Assembly: GCA_964342465.1 (NCBI GenBank)
Contig: CAYFFQ010000003.1
Location: forward strand, 1-64,000
Direction: 5' to 3'
From: MGIIb-Q1 sp964342465
GTDB lineage: Archaea > Thermoplasmatota > Poseidoniia > Poseidoniales > Thalassarchaeaceae
DNA: 64,000 nucleotides
In this document: one piece after another, positions 8,073-16,927 of the stretch
Position numbering within the stretch: position 1 is the stretch's first letter
Layout of the letters: each line of letters opens with the position of its first letter
Position numbers and translations under genes: made by a program
Notes under the pieces: generated by a model
Database searches by the model: none
Told to the model about the DNA's origin: nothing
Seen by the model: the letters and a program-made list of their open reading frames with translations, nothing else

Positions 8073-9173
8073 ATGAAAATCCGTGTTCAATTCGATTATC
8101 CTGTTTTCAGCCGTATATTGCAGATTGTTCGCGGCCGTGAATGGAAGAATTTTCGTGGCCGGATGGGAATGCTGGTCGGCGCATCCTTCAAAGGAGAACG
8201 GCCATTCGAGGTGGGTATGGATGAGGTGGTTCGTCACCCTCACCTCCCGCATGACAGGAGTAGTGCTCTGTGGGTGGAAGGAATGCCGACTGAGTTGTTG
8301 ATGGCGAGTATCCGAAGATGGACGGGTGCCCTGATGAGTGACGAGGGTATCACCAATCTCCTCGCTCGCGATGAACATCAGGTCACTGCAAAGGTGATGG
8401 CAAGAGAGAGTGGGGCCGTCGCCGGCATCGCTGCCGTGCGCCACCTCGTCAACGAGTGGATGCCGGGGGCGGAAGGCGAATATCTCGTCTCTGAAGGAGA
8501 CGATGTCGAACAGGGTGAAATCATCATGACTCTCACCGGTGGCCGCAAACAGATATTGGCGGCAGAGAGAATCATCCTAAACATCCTCGGGCGCCTCTCG
8601 GGAATCACCACAAACACTCGGAAATGGGTTGATGAAGCGAAGGAGATGCGGGTCGCATCGACGCGGAAGGTGTACTGGGGGATGCTCGATAAATGGGCTG
8701 TTCACTTGGGTGGGGGGCTCACCCACCGACTGACGAGAGGGGATGCCACGATGATAAAGGAGAACGACCTTGCCACGCTTATCAGAGATGACGAAAAGAG
8801 GGCACCTGGAGTGAAAAGAATCGTCAACGAACTGGAACTCGAGAACTCCGGTGCTTTCATCGTTCTAGAAGTGACTACCATAGATGAGGCGGTGACCGCC
8901 GCCGAAGCGTGGCATCTGAGGATGGATGCAGAAGGCAGAACCGACAGACTGACCATCATGCTCGATAACATGGATGCGGAGAAGGTCGTGAATGTACTGG
9001 GCGACCTCCGTTCTCGACATTTTCTCACGACCGTCATCATAGAGGGAAGTGGTAGCATCCGGTTCGATGACCTGCGCGTTTGGAGGGATTTGGGAGTTGA
9101 CCTTGTCTCCGCCAGTTCACTACACAGCGGTTGTCCCCCCTTGGACCTGACCATGCTCTTCGAGGGAGCGTGA
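8073..9173 (+). CDS. nadC: Nicotinate-nucleotide pyrophosphorylase (quinolinate phosphoribosyltransferase)
   Basis: NadC converts quinolinate and PRPP to nicotinate mononucleotide in de novo NAD synthesis. Motifs include the ASTRKVYWGML segment near 195, GGGLTHRL (213-220), the IKEND substrate loop near 228, and IMLDNM near 318, all expected for the alpha/beta-barrel. At 366 residues the frame is about 80 longer than usual. The canonical fold starts near Met71 (8283), so the extension is either real or the start lies further in (8163 and 8283 are candidates). It sits 15 bases after pcc1 and 14 bases before the pantothenate gene, suggesting one operon for cofactor and tRNA functions. Confidence 0.88.
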   Translation: MKIRVQFDYPVFSRILQIVRGREWKNFRGRMGMLVGASFKGERPFEVGMDEVVRHPHLPHDRSSALWVEGMPTELLMASIRRWTGALMSDEGITNLLARDEHQVTAKVMARESGAVAGIAAVRHLVNEWMPGAEGEYLVSEGDDVEQGEIIMTLTGGRKQILAAERIILNILGRLSGITTNTRKWVDEAKEMRVASTRKVYWGMLDKWAVHLGGGLTHRLTRGDATMIKENDLATLIRDDEKRAPGVKRIVNELELENSGAFIVLEVTTIDEAVTAAEAWHLRMDAEGRTDRLTIMLDNMDAEKVVNVLGDLRSRHFLTTVIIEGSGSIRFDDLRVWRDLGVDLVSASSLHSGCPPLDLTMLFEGA

Positions 9174-9187
9174 GAGGAGGGGGTAGG

Positions 9188-9970
9188 ATGGGCGAGGTTC
9201 CTCGCAGTCACCCGAGATACGAATCACTCATGGGAAGACGACTGCTAACCGATGCGGCCGCCGACGGATTGCTGGCTGATTCAGCCCTGATTGCGCATGG
9301 TCGTGGAGAGGCTTTCGATTATCTGCTCGGAGAAGCGACCTGTGCATCGGCACGAAGGGCGATTGCTCACGCCGCTGCGATAATGGCAGGTGCTGAGAGA
9401 TGTGTGTTATCCCTCAATGGTAATGCTGTTGCGCTTGCCGGTGCTGAGTTGGTCCGCTGCGCCGCTGTCCTCAGATGTCCGATTGAGGTCAACATCTATT
9501 ATCGGACCGCCGAAAGAATGGCCGCCCTACTGAATCGGTTGGAGAGTCTGAAAACAGAGGTGATGAGAGGGGATGCTCCTCGGGGGTGGGTCGGCGACTG
9601 GGCTGAGGTAGTCGCTGAAGTTAGGATACTCGGAGGCGAACCTGACGGGGTGATTCCGCGGTTGGAGGGGCCGAGGGCCGCCTGTTGTGAAAATGGGATA
9701 CTCAGTGCTGATGTGATCTTCGTCCCTCTCGAAGATGGCGATAGATGCGAGGCATTGGTCGGCATGGGTAAACAGGTCATCGTCGTCGACCTCAATCCGA
9801 TGTCAAGAAGTGCGAAGATGGCGTCTGTCACGATAGTCGACGAGTTGAGGAGAATGGTTCCACAACTGCTCTCAGAACTGGTGGCGGGGGTGTCAGAGGC
9901 GGAAATCGGATGGAATAACGAATCGGCACTCGATTCGGCGCTCAGTGTAATGCTTTCTCGTTTGAAATAG
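9188..9970 (+). CDS. Archaeal 4-phosphopantoate--beta-alanine ligase (phosphopantothenate synthetase)
   Basis: This ATP-dependent enzyme condenses 4-phosphopantoate with beta-alanine in the archaeal route to coenzyme A, replacing bacterial PanC and PanK. Recognisable family blocks are SHPRYESLMGR near the start, LIAHGRGEAFDYLLGE, LSLNGNAVAL, EVNIYYRT, ADVIFVPLEDGDRCEALV and VIVVDLNPMSRSA. The ATG at 9188 after GAGGAGGGGGTAGG gives 260 residues, the usual size; the longer frame from 9131 overlaps nadC. It is the third gene of the pcc1-nadC run. Confidence 0.9.
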   Translation: MGEVPRSHPRYESLMGRRLLTDAAADGLLADSALIAHGRGEAFDYLLGEATCASARRAIAHAAAIMAGAERCVLSLNGNAVALAGAELVRCAAVLRCPIEVNIYYRTAERMAALLNRLESLKTEVMRGDAPRGWVGDWAEVVAEVRILGGEPDGVIPRLEGPRAACCENGILSADVIFVPLEDGDRCEALVGMGKQVIVVDLNPMSRSAKMASVTIVDELRRMVPQLLSELVAGVSEAEIGWNNESALDSALSVMLSRLK

Positions 9971-10038
9971 TAAAAAAACGCCCACTCAGGCCGGAACAAC
10001 GTTTTTCAGTCAGTAGGGCCCTCTATCTATGACTGAAA

Positions 10039-10659
10039 ATGGTGGAGAGAACAAAGACTTCGGCCGATGCAGCGGATTTTTTCATGTCTCAGGCAAACTT
10101 CGACCTCGAAGATTCTGAGGCAAAGAAGAAGCTCAGAAGACGACGGGGTGGGCGGCCTCGCTCCAAACCGATTTCACTCAACGAGGCCGAATTCAGGAAA
10201 CCCACTCATCGAGTGACTCCACTCGACCACAGCGAGATTCCGCACCAGCACGACGGAGTGGAGGTGTGTCCTGGATGCGGGGGAGATATCGACGAAGGCG
10301 ACTTCGTTGAGACATTGATTTCATTCGCCACCGGAGCAGCCGACTACCTAGATGGCGACCCCGTGAGAACTCAGGCAATCCACAGTCTCAAACAACAGGC
10401 GAAGGCATTGGACCTGCCGGAGCCGTATGAGGACTGGTTGTTGGAGATTTGCGTCCGTTTGGAGACCCAAGTCCACAGACAATTGGATGCCCAAAGGGAT
10501 GCCATCCGTATAAGCCTCGAAGAGGAACTCCGGAAGGAACTGGTAGGGGACCTCTACGAACACATCCGGGCCGAGATTGAGGATGTAATTCGGGCTGAGG
10601 TCGAGCGTGATATGTGGGAGTTGTTCCAACAGAATTATCGCCAGCGAAGGGATGCATGA
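10039..10659 (+). CDS. Unrecognised protein with basic patch, CPGCGG motif and coiled C-terminus
   Basis: The 206-residue soluble protein has three visible parts: a strongly basic patch (KKKLRRRRGGRPRSKP, near 29-44), one CPGCGG knuckle near 77 that could be half of a zinc site, and a helical, charge-rich C-terminal third (EEELRKELVGDLYEHIRAEIEDVIRAEVE) likely to be a coiled coil. Nucleic-acid binding is suggested only by the basic patch. Upstream is an A-run and GTTTTTCAG; no clear Shine-Dalgarno precedes the start. Confidence 0.6.
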   Translation: MVERTKTSADAADFFMSQANFDLEDSEAKKKLRRRRGGRPRSKPISLNEAEFRKPTHRVTPLDHSEIPHQHDGVEVCPGCGGDIDEGDFVETLISFATGAADYLDGDPVRTQAIHSLKQQAKALDLPEPYEDWLLEICVRLETQVHRQLDAQRDAIRISLEEELRKELVGDLYEHIRAEIEDVIRAEVERDMWELFQQNYRQRRDA

Positions 10660-10757
10660 CGCTCAACCACCCCCATGCCTCAGATTGTCACCGACTGTTG
10701 GGGCGAGAGATTAGAATGTGCGCCACTTGAGTGGAACGCATCACCCAGAGTTGCTCC

Positions 10758-11954
10758 TCATGTCTGGGGGGTGGCTGTCGCCTGTAACAACTCGGCAAGT
10801 CTCTCCGCCACCCTGCTGCCGACCTCTGAAGTTGAGGCGGTGCCGCCCAAGTCATAAGTCAGACAGTCACCTGTCTTCAGATGGTCGCGTATCGCCTCTT
10901 CGATAAGGTCAGCGACTCGTTCGGCCTCCTCGTCATCGTTCTTCATTCCGAGCCACTCAATCATCATCTGAACGGAGTTGAGAGTTGCTATCGGATTGAC
11001 TCGGCCCTTGCCAGCGTGTTTCGGTGCGGAGCCGTGAACCGGTTCGAACAAGGCATGGTTGTCTCCGACATTGGCGCTGGCTGCCATCCCCATACCTCCC
11101 TGAAGCACACTTCCGAGGTCAGTGACGATATCTCCGAACATGTTGCTGGTGACCACCACATCAAACCATTCCGGATTTCTCACCATCCACATCGAAAAAG
11201 CATCGACGAATGTGGTATCATTGCTGATTTCTGGATATTCCTCGGCAATCTCATTGTACACTCTGCGGAAGAGTTTGCAGCCACTCGTCACATTAGATTT
11301 GTCGACGCAGGTGACTTTGCTGACTCCGTCCGAAGGCGCACCCCCTTTCCTCTTGGCGTATTCAAACCCGAGTCGGATGAGTCTCTCAGAACCCTTACGT
11401 GAAATCGGTCTAGCGTCCCACGCGACCTCTCCATTCAGTCCGTCGAACTCCATCTCCGGAAGTTGTGGGAGGTCCTCTCCCTGTGCGCGGAGGGCCGAGC
11501 GCCTCAAGAGACCGTGATAGAGTCCTTCCGTATTCTCTCTGAGAATGAGCATGTCCACACCAGCGGGGGTCCACACCTCCGAAAATCGGTCGTGAATCTT
11601 GTGCTTAACGCCTTCATAGAGTTTGATAGGGCGGATGTTGGCGTAGAGTTCCAACCCGCTTCTGAGACCGAGGATGACCTGCCCGCCAGCGAGGTCGCCG
11701 TTCGGCAGGTCTGCTCCCGGCCAACCAATCGCTCCGAGAAGGATTGCGTCAGAGTTGTCGCGGCAATGCTCGAACGAACCGGCGGGCCACTCCTCGCCGG
11801 TCTCCAACCAATACTGACCCCCGCATGGAATGACTGTCCTCTCAAAGACGAGATTGCTGTTGTTTTCGATGCAATCAAGAAGTTTTTCCGCCTCAGCGAT
11901 GACCTCGGGACCGGTGCCGTCGCCGGGCAGAATCGTCAACCGGTAGGTGGGCAT
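10758..11954 (-). CDS. leuB: Isopropylmalate/isocitrate dehydrogenase family enzyme
   Basis: NAD(P)-dependent decarboxylating dehydrogenases of this family oxidise 3-isopropylmalate, isocitrate, homoisocitrate or tartrate. Family motifs are LPGDGTGPEV at the N-terminus, LRENTEGLY, the substrate-binding SNMFGDIVTDL, and EPVHGSAPKHAGKGRVNP near the cofactor site. The ATG at 11954 gives 398 residues, somewhat longer than typical LeuB; the frame could also start at an upstream TTG. The aconitase-like gene at 37888 could act in the same pathway, but they are 26 kb apart. LeuB is the best single guess; substrate specificity cannot be fixed by reading. Confidence 0.78.
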   Translation of the reverse strand: MPTYRLTILPGDGTGPEVIAEAEKLLDCIENNSNLVFERTVIPCGGQYWLETGEEWPAGSFEHCRDNSDAILLGAIGWPGADLPNGDLAGGQVILGLRSGLELYANIRPIKLYEGVKHKIHDRFSEVWTPAGVDMLILRENTEGLYHGLLRRSALRAQGEDLPQLPEMEFDGLNGEVAWDARPISRKGSERLIRLGFEYAKRKGGAPSDGVSKVTCVDKSNVTSGCKLFRRVYNEIAEEYPEISNDTTFVDAFSMWMVRNPEWFDVVVTSNMFGDIVTDLGSVLQGGMGMAASANVGDNHALFEPVHGSAPKHAGKGRVNPIATLNSVQMMIEWLGMKNDDEEAERVADLIEEAIRDHLKTGDCLTYDLGGTASTSEVGSRVAERLAELLQATATPQT

Positions 11955-12038
11955 CGGTTCGGCCAAAGGCTCTACCTACATGAACGCCACCATTGGCTAT
12001 GTTCGGGCCATGAGGAGGCGAACACTTCATCAACCGCC

Positions 12039-12692
12039 ATGAAGGGCAACATCGTCGTGACAGCCCGCGGACCGTTCGATACCGATGAGAGTGCGAGAAT
12101 TGATGCCAACACACTTCCAGTGGAAGTAAGGGGGCTGTGGGAGACGATGCTCAGATTGGACCCCACCTGGAGTATCGAAGAGTGGATGGCCCGCCGAGCG
12201 AGAGAGGAGTTGAAACTTATTGATGCTGACCTTGTGAAGGAGAGAATGCGGTTACAACAGCGGTTGAGCCGTGTGGAGGCTCTGTGCGAGCGGTTGAAAA
12301 AGCAGGGGGTCACTCTCGACGAAGTGAAATGGAGTGACCCGCATCAGATGAACCTCTTCGACATTTTCGGGAGCGCCGATGACACCGAAGAGGTCGAGAT
12401 GGAGGGGGATGATGCCGTCGAAGACTATGACGAGCACCCCGCCACCGCACTTCTAGACTATCTCCCCGGAGAGGCTGGCGATGACCCGTTGCTTGCCATC
12501 GTGGCACAGTTGGTTCTACTGACACTTGAGGATGCGGATGGGAGGGGCGAACTCCCCCTCAGTCTGGAAGATTTGGGTGACACCGTCGAAGCGAGAGGGG
12601 TCAGTGCGGATGAGGTCATCGAGGCGCTCGAGTGGCTCCTAGAGAGGCAGGAAGTGGTGGAAGTCGAGGAAGACATGTTCACCCTGAATTGA
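12039..12692 (+). CDS. Unrecognised 217-residue protein, possible winged helix at C-terminus
   Basis: Starting from the ATG at 12039 the protein begins MKGNIVVTARGPFDTD. A helical middle part (about 50-95) is followed by a very acidic linker (SADDTEEVEMEGDDAVEDYDE). A compact C-terminal segment, with LSLEDLGDTVEARGVSADEV then EALEWLLERQEVVEVEEDMF, looks like a winged helix. The open frame extends upstream to 11463, but that part is antisense to the dehydrogenase and is rejected. GAGGAGGCG lies 18-26 bases before the start. The gene is divergent from the leuB-like gene. Confidence 0.6.
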   Translation: MKGNIVVTARGPFDTDESARIDANTLPVEVRGLWETMLRLDPTWSIEEWMARRAREELKLIDADLVKERMRLQQRLSRVEALCERLKKQGVTLDEVKWSDPHQMNLFDIFGSADDTEEVEMEGDDAVEDYDEHPATALLDYLPGEAGDDPLLAIVAQLVLLTLEDADGRGELPLSLEDLGDTVEARGVSADEVIEALEWLLERQEVVEVEEDMFTLN

Positions 12693-12757
12693 TGATACTC
12701 CACCAACCCAAGACAGGAAACTGTCAATAACTACGCGGAAAAAGGAGGGTTGTTGGA

Positions 12758-13549
12758 ATGCCGCGCCTAAGAGCGATGATGGTTGGTGCTCTCCTCGGGG
12801 TGTGGTTGTTCAATGAGTTAGGGGCGGCGGTGGAGATGGCGGCTGGTGGGGGAATACTCGCCACCATCCTCTTCGACTCTCCGTATAACGCCCGAGAAAG
12901 GAGGAAATATTCGAAATTGGCCTCTGAGCAAGCAATTCGAATTTCCTATGGTGAGGAGCAGTTGTCGAGTCTTGCGAACCAGTGTAACCAGTTGCAGATA
13001 ATGGTCCACGACCGTGACAGTCAACTACGGGCCGCTCTCGGTGAATTGGAGAGGAGGGATTCCGTCGGGGCGCCGGAGGCGCGGAAACTGATTCAGAGTC
13101 AGCGCAAGGCGCTGAAGGCACAGAAGAGGTCTATGGAAGAGGCACAGCAGTTGATTCGCAGTCAGCAGAGGCTTCTCAACAGGTTGGAGACTCAGACCAA
13201 CACGGGGCATGACCGTTGGGAGGAGACACTCGCCTCACTGGAGAGGATGCTCGCCAATCAGGCGGTGCATGACAAGACGACGGAACAGCAACTTCTCGAC
13301 GAGGTGACGCAAGGGAACAGGGAACTTCAGCGTACTCTGACCGACCTCCTCCAACAGTTGGCGCTAGAGCCGCGCACCTCCAATGTGAATGTGCAGGATT
13401 CCGTGGTCATGGGTGGTCGTTCCACTAGGAGGGGTGGGTCGGGTTTGGCACCGCCGTCAATTCCGGTCATTGAAGCAATTCCAATCGGCCAACCACAGAG
13501 AACGACCGAGTTGGAATGGCTCAAGTCACTACCCGAAGACCTGACCTGA
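12758..13549 (+). CDS. Membrane-anchored coiled-coil protein, unknown
   Basis: The 263-residue protein has a short hydrophobic N-terminal region (about 7-42) and then a long heptad-like, Gln/Glu/Arg-rich coiled coil from about 45 to 200. It ends in a Pro/Gly-rich tail. GGAGGG precedes the start. Ten bases downstream is another protein with N-terminal membrane segments, so the two probably form an operon and may work together at the membrane. No family is recognised. Confidence 0.62.
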   Translation: MPRLRAMMVGALLGVWLFNELGAAVEMAAGGGILATILFDSPYNARERRKYSKLASEQAIRISYGEEQLSSLANQCNQLQIMVHDRDSQLRAALGELERRDSVGAPEARKLIQSQRKALKAQKRSMEEAQQLIRSQQRLLNRLETQTNTGHDRWEETLASLERMLANQAVHDKTTEQQLLDEVTQGNRELQRTLTDLLQQLALEPRTSNVNVQDSVVMGGRSTRRGGSGLAPPSIPVIEAIPIGQPQRTTELEWLKSLPEDLT

Positions 13550-13558
13550 GGTGGTCTT

Positions 13559-14269
13559 GTGACTGATTTCCTGCGAGAGAGGTTGCGGCGAAGAGTCTGG
13601 AGAGGCGAGTTTCTCAGTGGTGGTGTCACCAAACTTTTCATCGGGTTTGCTGTTCTGATGTTGGTGAGGTGGCAGAAGCCACTCGGGTATCACCCTGAGG
13701 CGGATATTGCCGCAGGCTGGTTGATGGCCACCATCCTGTTCGCCGTGTACAGCACCACCCGAATAACCAACGATACGATGAGGATGATAGATGATATTCT
13801 GGCAGGTAGGGGGATGGATGTTGATTCCATCGACGATGTGAAGTTGCCACTCTCCGCCGGCGGTATGATTCTCGAAAAGACGGGGGTGATGCAGATGTTG
13901 CGTCAACTCTTCATCAAAGCGCGGGCCGATGAACTGGCCAAGACAATCGATACGAAGGGACGCGTCGTCTATCGCACCAGAGGTAAAGACCCACGCGGCC
14001 CAGCGAAGGGTGTGGGGGCAGAGACCTTCGGTGAGGTCATGAAACGCGTCGATGCCATGACGGCACGGCCGGAGTTGGAAGGGATAGAGGGTGAGTTGAC
14101 CAAGACAGAGAAGATGGTCGAAGAGGCCAACGAAGCCGCCGCCGCCAAGGCCTACAAGGAGTGGAGGCTGGCCGAGATGAATGACCCCCAACTCATCGAA
14201 GCTGGAGTGGAAAAACTCGGTGACCTCGTCGCAATGGATCACTTCAATGACCTCAGGAACAGTGAATGA
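13559..14269 (+). CDS. Membrane protein with cytoplasmic helical domain, unknown
   Basis: The 236-residue product starts at a GTG after GAGGTGG. Two hydrophobic stretches (about 21-38 and 48-66) form a hairpin in the membrane. The rest is a charged, mostly helical soluble domain ending with repeats of Glu/Ala-rich helix. It probably shares a transcript with the coiled-coil gene before it. No motif allows a function to be named. Confidence 0.6.
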   Translation: MTDFLRERLRRRVWRGEFLSGGVTKLFIGFAVLMLVRWQKPLGYHPEADIAAGWLMATILFAVYSTTRITNDTMRMIDDILAGRGMDVDSIDDVKLPLSAGGMILEKTGVMQMLRQLFIKARADELAKTIDTKGRVVYRTRGKDPRGPAKGVGAETFGEVMKRVDAMTARPELEGIEGELTKTEKMVEEANEAAAAKAYKEWRLAEMNDPQLIEAGVEKLGDLVAMDHFNDLRNSE

Positions 14270-14401
14270 AGAATGGTCAATGAATGGTTGTGTAGAGAGA
14301 CTGTGCGCGGATAATCTAGTTGGTTCCGACATTTTCCAGTGACATCTCACCGGTGTGAAGCGATAAAAGGAGATGACCCCGCCGACGGTTCGGGATTTCC
14401 G

Positions 14402-15172
14402 ATGGAGATGAAGGCGGTTCTCGTCGCGGGTGGCCACGGTTCGCGTCTGTTGCCCTACACAAGATACACCCACAAAACCCTGTTGCCACTTCACAGAAGA
14501 CCGGTCATCGACTACGCTCTTGCGACCATCCGCAGAGCCGGCATCAAGGACATCACCATCATCGGCAATCGCTTCATCGGACAGATTGCCCAGCATGTGG
14601 GGTGTGGACTCAGCGGAGAGAACATACACTATGTCATCGAAGAGGAACCTCTCGGTGTCCACCACGCTTTGAGCCTTGCACGACCTCATGTGGAGGGAAG
14701 CAGGATTCTCGTATATTTCTCTGACAACATCGTCACCTACGACCTTGCGGATGATGTGCGGAGATGGGCCGACTCGAATGATGCGCCCGGATGTCTCCTG
14801 CTCGGCAGGACGGTGGATGACCCGCACCGATTCGGGGTAGCGGTGTTTAGGGAGGATGGTTCCATCGCCGACATCGTCGAGAAGCCGGATGAGCCGCCTT
14901 CGGCGGTCGCTGTGGGCGGCATCTACCTCTTTGATGAGAACTTTTGGTCGATAATGGATGAATCGTTCGCTAATAGAGGGGGGGAGTTCACCATCACCGA
15001 TGTCAATCGCGTCTATCTGCAAGATGGGCAGGCGGAATTGGTGAACATAGATGAGCATCAATGGTTGGATTGTGGGACTCCTGATGCGCTTCTCGCTGCT
15101 GCGAAGTTGGCTGCAGATGGAGTCTTGTCTCCCGAGCCATGCAATCTCAGAGATGATGACCCGAAGTTGTGA
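14402..15172 (+). CDS. Sugar-1-phosphate nucleotidyltransferase (RmlA-like)
   Basis: This enzyme family makes NDP-sugars from sugar 1-phosphates. The N-terminus has the nucleotide-binding signature (VLVAGGHGSRLLPYTR then HKTLLPLHRRPVIDY). ILVYFSDNIV carries the metal-binding aspartate, and VEKPDEPPS and GGIYLFDENFW match the RmlA family. The length of 256 residues is that of the catalytic domain only. The start could be ATG 14402 or ATG 14408. It sits at the edge of the glycan operon, facing it, and likely supplies its donor sugars. Confidence 0.83.
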   Translation: MEMKAVLVAGGHGSRLLPYTRYTHKTLLPLHRRPVIDYALATIRRAGIKDITIIGNRFIGQIAQHVGCGLSGENIHYVIEEEPLGVHHALSLARPHVEGSRILVYFSDNIVTYDLADDVRRWADSNDAPGCLLLGRTVDDPHRFGVAVFREDGSIADIVEKPDEPPSAVAVGGIYLFDENFWSIMDESFANRGGEFTITDVNRVYLQDGQAELVNIDEHQWLDCGTPDALLAAAKLAADGVLSPEPCNLRDDDPKL

Positions 15173-15223
15173 TTTCATACTCGAAATCGGTGCGCATCTA
15201 GTCTGCAATCTCAGAGATGATGA
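15141..15223. repeat. 19-base direct repeat at a gene end
   Basis: GCAATCTCAGAGATGATGA occurs at 15141-15159, within the last codons of the nucleotidyltransferase, and again at 15205-15223 beyond its stop. The spacing is 64 bases, in the same range as the large arrays, and the location is again between converging genes. Confidence 0.8.
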
Positions 15224-15283
15224 ACAGATGTTCTGAGGCTACCACGGCTAAATCTGAATAAGCGAATGGACGAAGGATTCAAA

Positions 15284-16906
15284 CTAATTCAAAAGTGCCT
15301 GATATGCCTCCAATGAGCCTTTGACCACCTCCGGCCAGATTCTTTCCGATTCCACCCACAACTTGGCGGCGGCACCGAGTCTCTCTCTCTCAGTCGGGTT
15401 GTCCATCAGGGTGGATATCTTGTTGGCGAGGTCTCTCTCATCGCCTGCTCTAAAACATAGACCACGCACTCCATCATCCACTATTTCAGCAAGAGCCGGT
15501 AGGTTGGAGACAATTATGGGCCGTTCCATTACCATCGCCTCAAACGGTTTGAGTGGAGTTACCAGGCGAGTGACACGTGCGTCAGGGCGGCTGACCACGA
15601 AGATGTCTATCAGGTCGTAGTAGTGGGGTACTCTCTCATGGGGGACGGGGCCCGTAACTATCGCCCTCTCCCCTAACCCGAGTCGTTCACACCGCTCACG
15701 GAGTGCCGATTGGTTGGCCTTTCCGCTCACCACAAGAAGCCGTACATCCCGCCCTTCTGAGTATAGACGGGCCACAGCATCAGCGGTCAGGTCCACTCCT
15801 TCGAGGTTGCGGAGGCTGCCGATATAGCCCACTACACAAGTTGATTCGGTTCTCTCGAGACGCTCAATCGTCTCATTCAGGTGCGCCTCTTCTTCTTCGG
15901 TGGCTACTCTTTCCAATTCGTTTGGATGAATTATTTTGCTCGGGTCCACGGCATTCTGTACGAGATGAATGATGTTGGAATCGACGCCTCGGGAGACGGC
16001 TTCGTCGGCAAGTGTCTGACTGATGCATATTACCCTGTCAGCGGAGGTCAGTACTTCGGTTTCCATTCTCCTGTATCGCCGATAAGCCAATCCCGTCGGT
16101 TTCCACCTGCCATTGGCTACAGCAGTGTCCTCCCAGATGCCACGCATCTCGTAAACGAATGGTAACCCAAGTTTTCTCGCCGCCAACAGGGCGGGACGAC
16201 CGACACGATAGGGAGTGTGTGCGTGGATTATCTCTATGGACTCCTGCTCGGCGATCATGATGATTTCTCTCTTCATTTTCCGCATCAGGAATCGCTCTTC
16301 CACCCACATCGGCAGGGGCCTGAGCATGGCGCGGGCGGGGCGGGTCGCTCTCCTAATATTCCGTTTCAAAAAACGACGGCTGCGGCGGGATATACGAATG
16401 GTCAATCTGATGGTTCGCCTCACAATCCGCTGCACCATTCGATAGATGTGGCGAGTTATTTTTCTTGCGAGGCGGGCCGGTTTGATGAGCAGGTTCAGAA
16501 TAATTGGGTTCCTCTCCCGTCCGACCTCATCTCGGTGCACCGGCACAGAACTGTCGTGGTTTTTTGCGGTGGTAGAGGTGGGGGTTGAGGGTGGGGTGAT
16601 TGTGGATTTTGAGGGATGGGCGGTTCGTGCGAGTTTCTTGCCCGCTCTTCGGCGCAGCCACCACGAGGATAGACCCCTTGACGCCTCATCGTGGTAGGGA
16701 TGGATGCATCGTAGATACCTGATGTCATCAACTTGCAAGGGGTGGATGAGAGAGGGGCGTTCAGGATAGAATGGAGAAGTCAAACCGATTGGGTGTACTT
16801 TTCCACTGTTCCACTGTGCCTGTAGTTCATCATGGGTGCGGACCGCATAGCCGTTCAAATCGGGGCGGCTGTTCGCAAGGACATGAAGGACCCTTATTCG
16901 TCCCAT
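15284..16906 (-). CDS. Family 4-type glycosyltransferase with an arginine-rich insert
   Basis: A GT-B retaining glycosyltransferase, last gene of the glycan operon. The C-terminal Rossmann half is typical: CVVGYIGSLRNLEG, LVVSGKANQSALRERC, and LVTPLKPFEAMVMERPIIVSNLPALAEIVDDG with the nucleotide-sugar-binding Glu. The N-terminal half is interrupted: roughly residues 95-205 hold a Ser/Thr/Pro-rich linker and then about 60 residues with some 25 Arg/Lys in amphipathic spacing (about 138-200). At 540 residues it is well above the usual 350-420. The basic segment may dock the enzyme on membrane or acidic polymer; that is inference. Confidence 0.82.
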   Translation of the reverse strand: MGRIRVLHVLANSRPDLNGYAVRTHDELQAQWNSGKVHPIGLTSPFYPERPSLIHPLQVDDIRYLRCIHPYHDEASRGLSSWWLRRRAGKKLARTAHPSKSTITPPSTPTSTTAKNHDSSVPVHRDEVGRERNPIILNLLIKPARLARKITRHIYRMVQRIVRRTIRLTIRISRRSRRFLKRNIRRATRPARAMLRPLPMWVEERFLMRKMKREIIMIAEQESIEIIHAHTPYRVGRPALLAARKLGLPFVYEMRGIWEDTAVANGRWKPTGLAYRRYRRMETEVLTSADRVICISQTLADEAVSRGVDSNIIHLVQNAVDPSKIIHPNELERVATEEEEAHLNETIERLERTESTCVVGYIGSLRNLEGVDLTADAVARLYSEGRDVRLLVVSGKANQSALRERCERLGLGERAIVTGPVPHERVPHYYDLIDIFVVSRPDARVTRLVTPLKPFEAMVMERPIIVSNLPALAEIVDDGVRGLCFRAGDERDLANKISTLMDNPTERERLGAAAKLWVESERIWPEVVKGSLEAYQALLN

Positions 16907-16927
16907 TCGTGCCCACCAATCCTTGTA

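Noticed and set aside
11463..12038. N-terminal 192-codon extension of the protein starting at 12039
   Set aside because: This portion is antisense to the isopropylmalate-dehydrogenase-family gene.
13529..15208. A 559-codon open frame on the minus strand
   Set aside because: It lies antisense to the membrane-protein and nucleotidyltransferase genes, which have recognisable motifs and sensible starts. It is a shadow frame.
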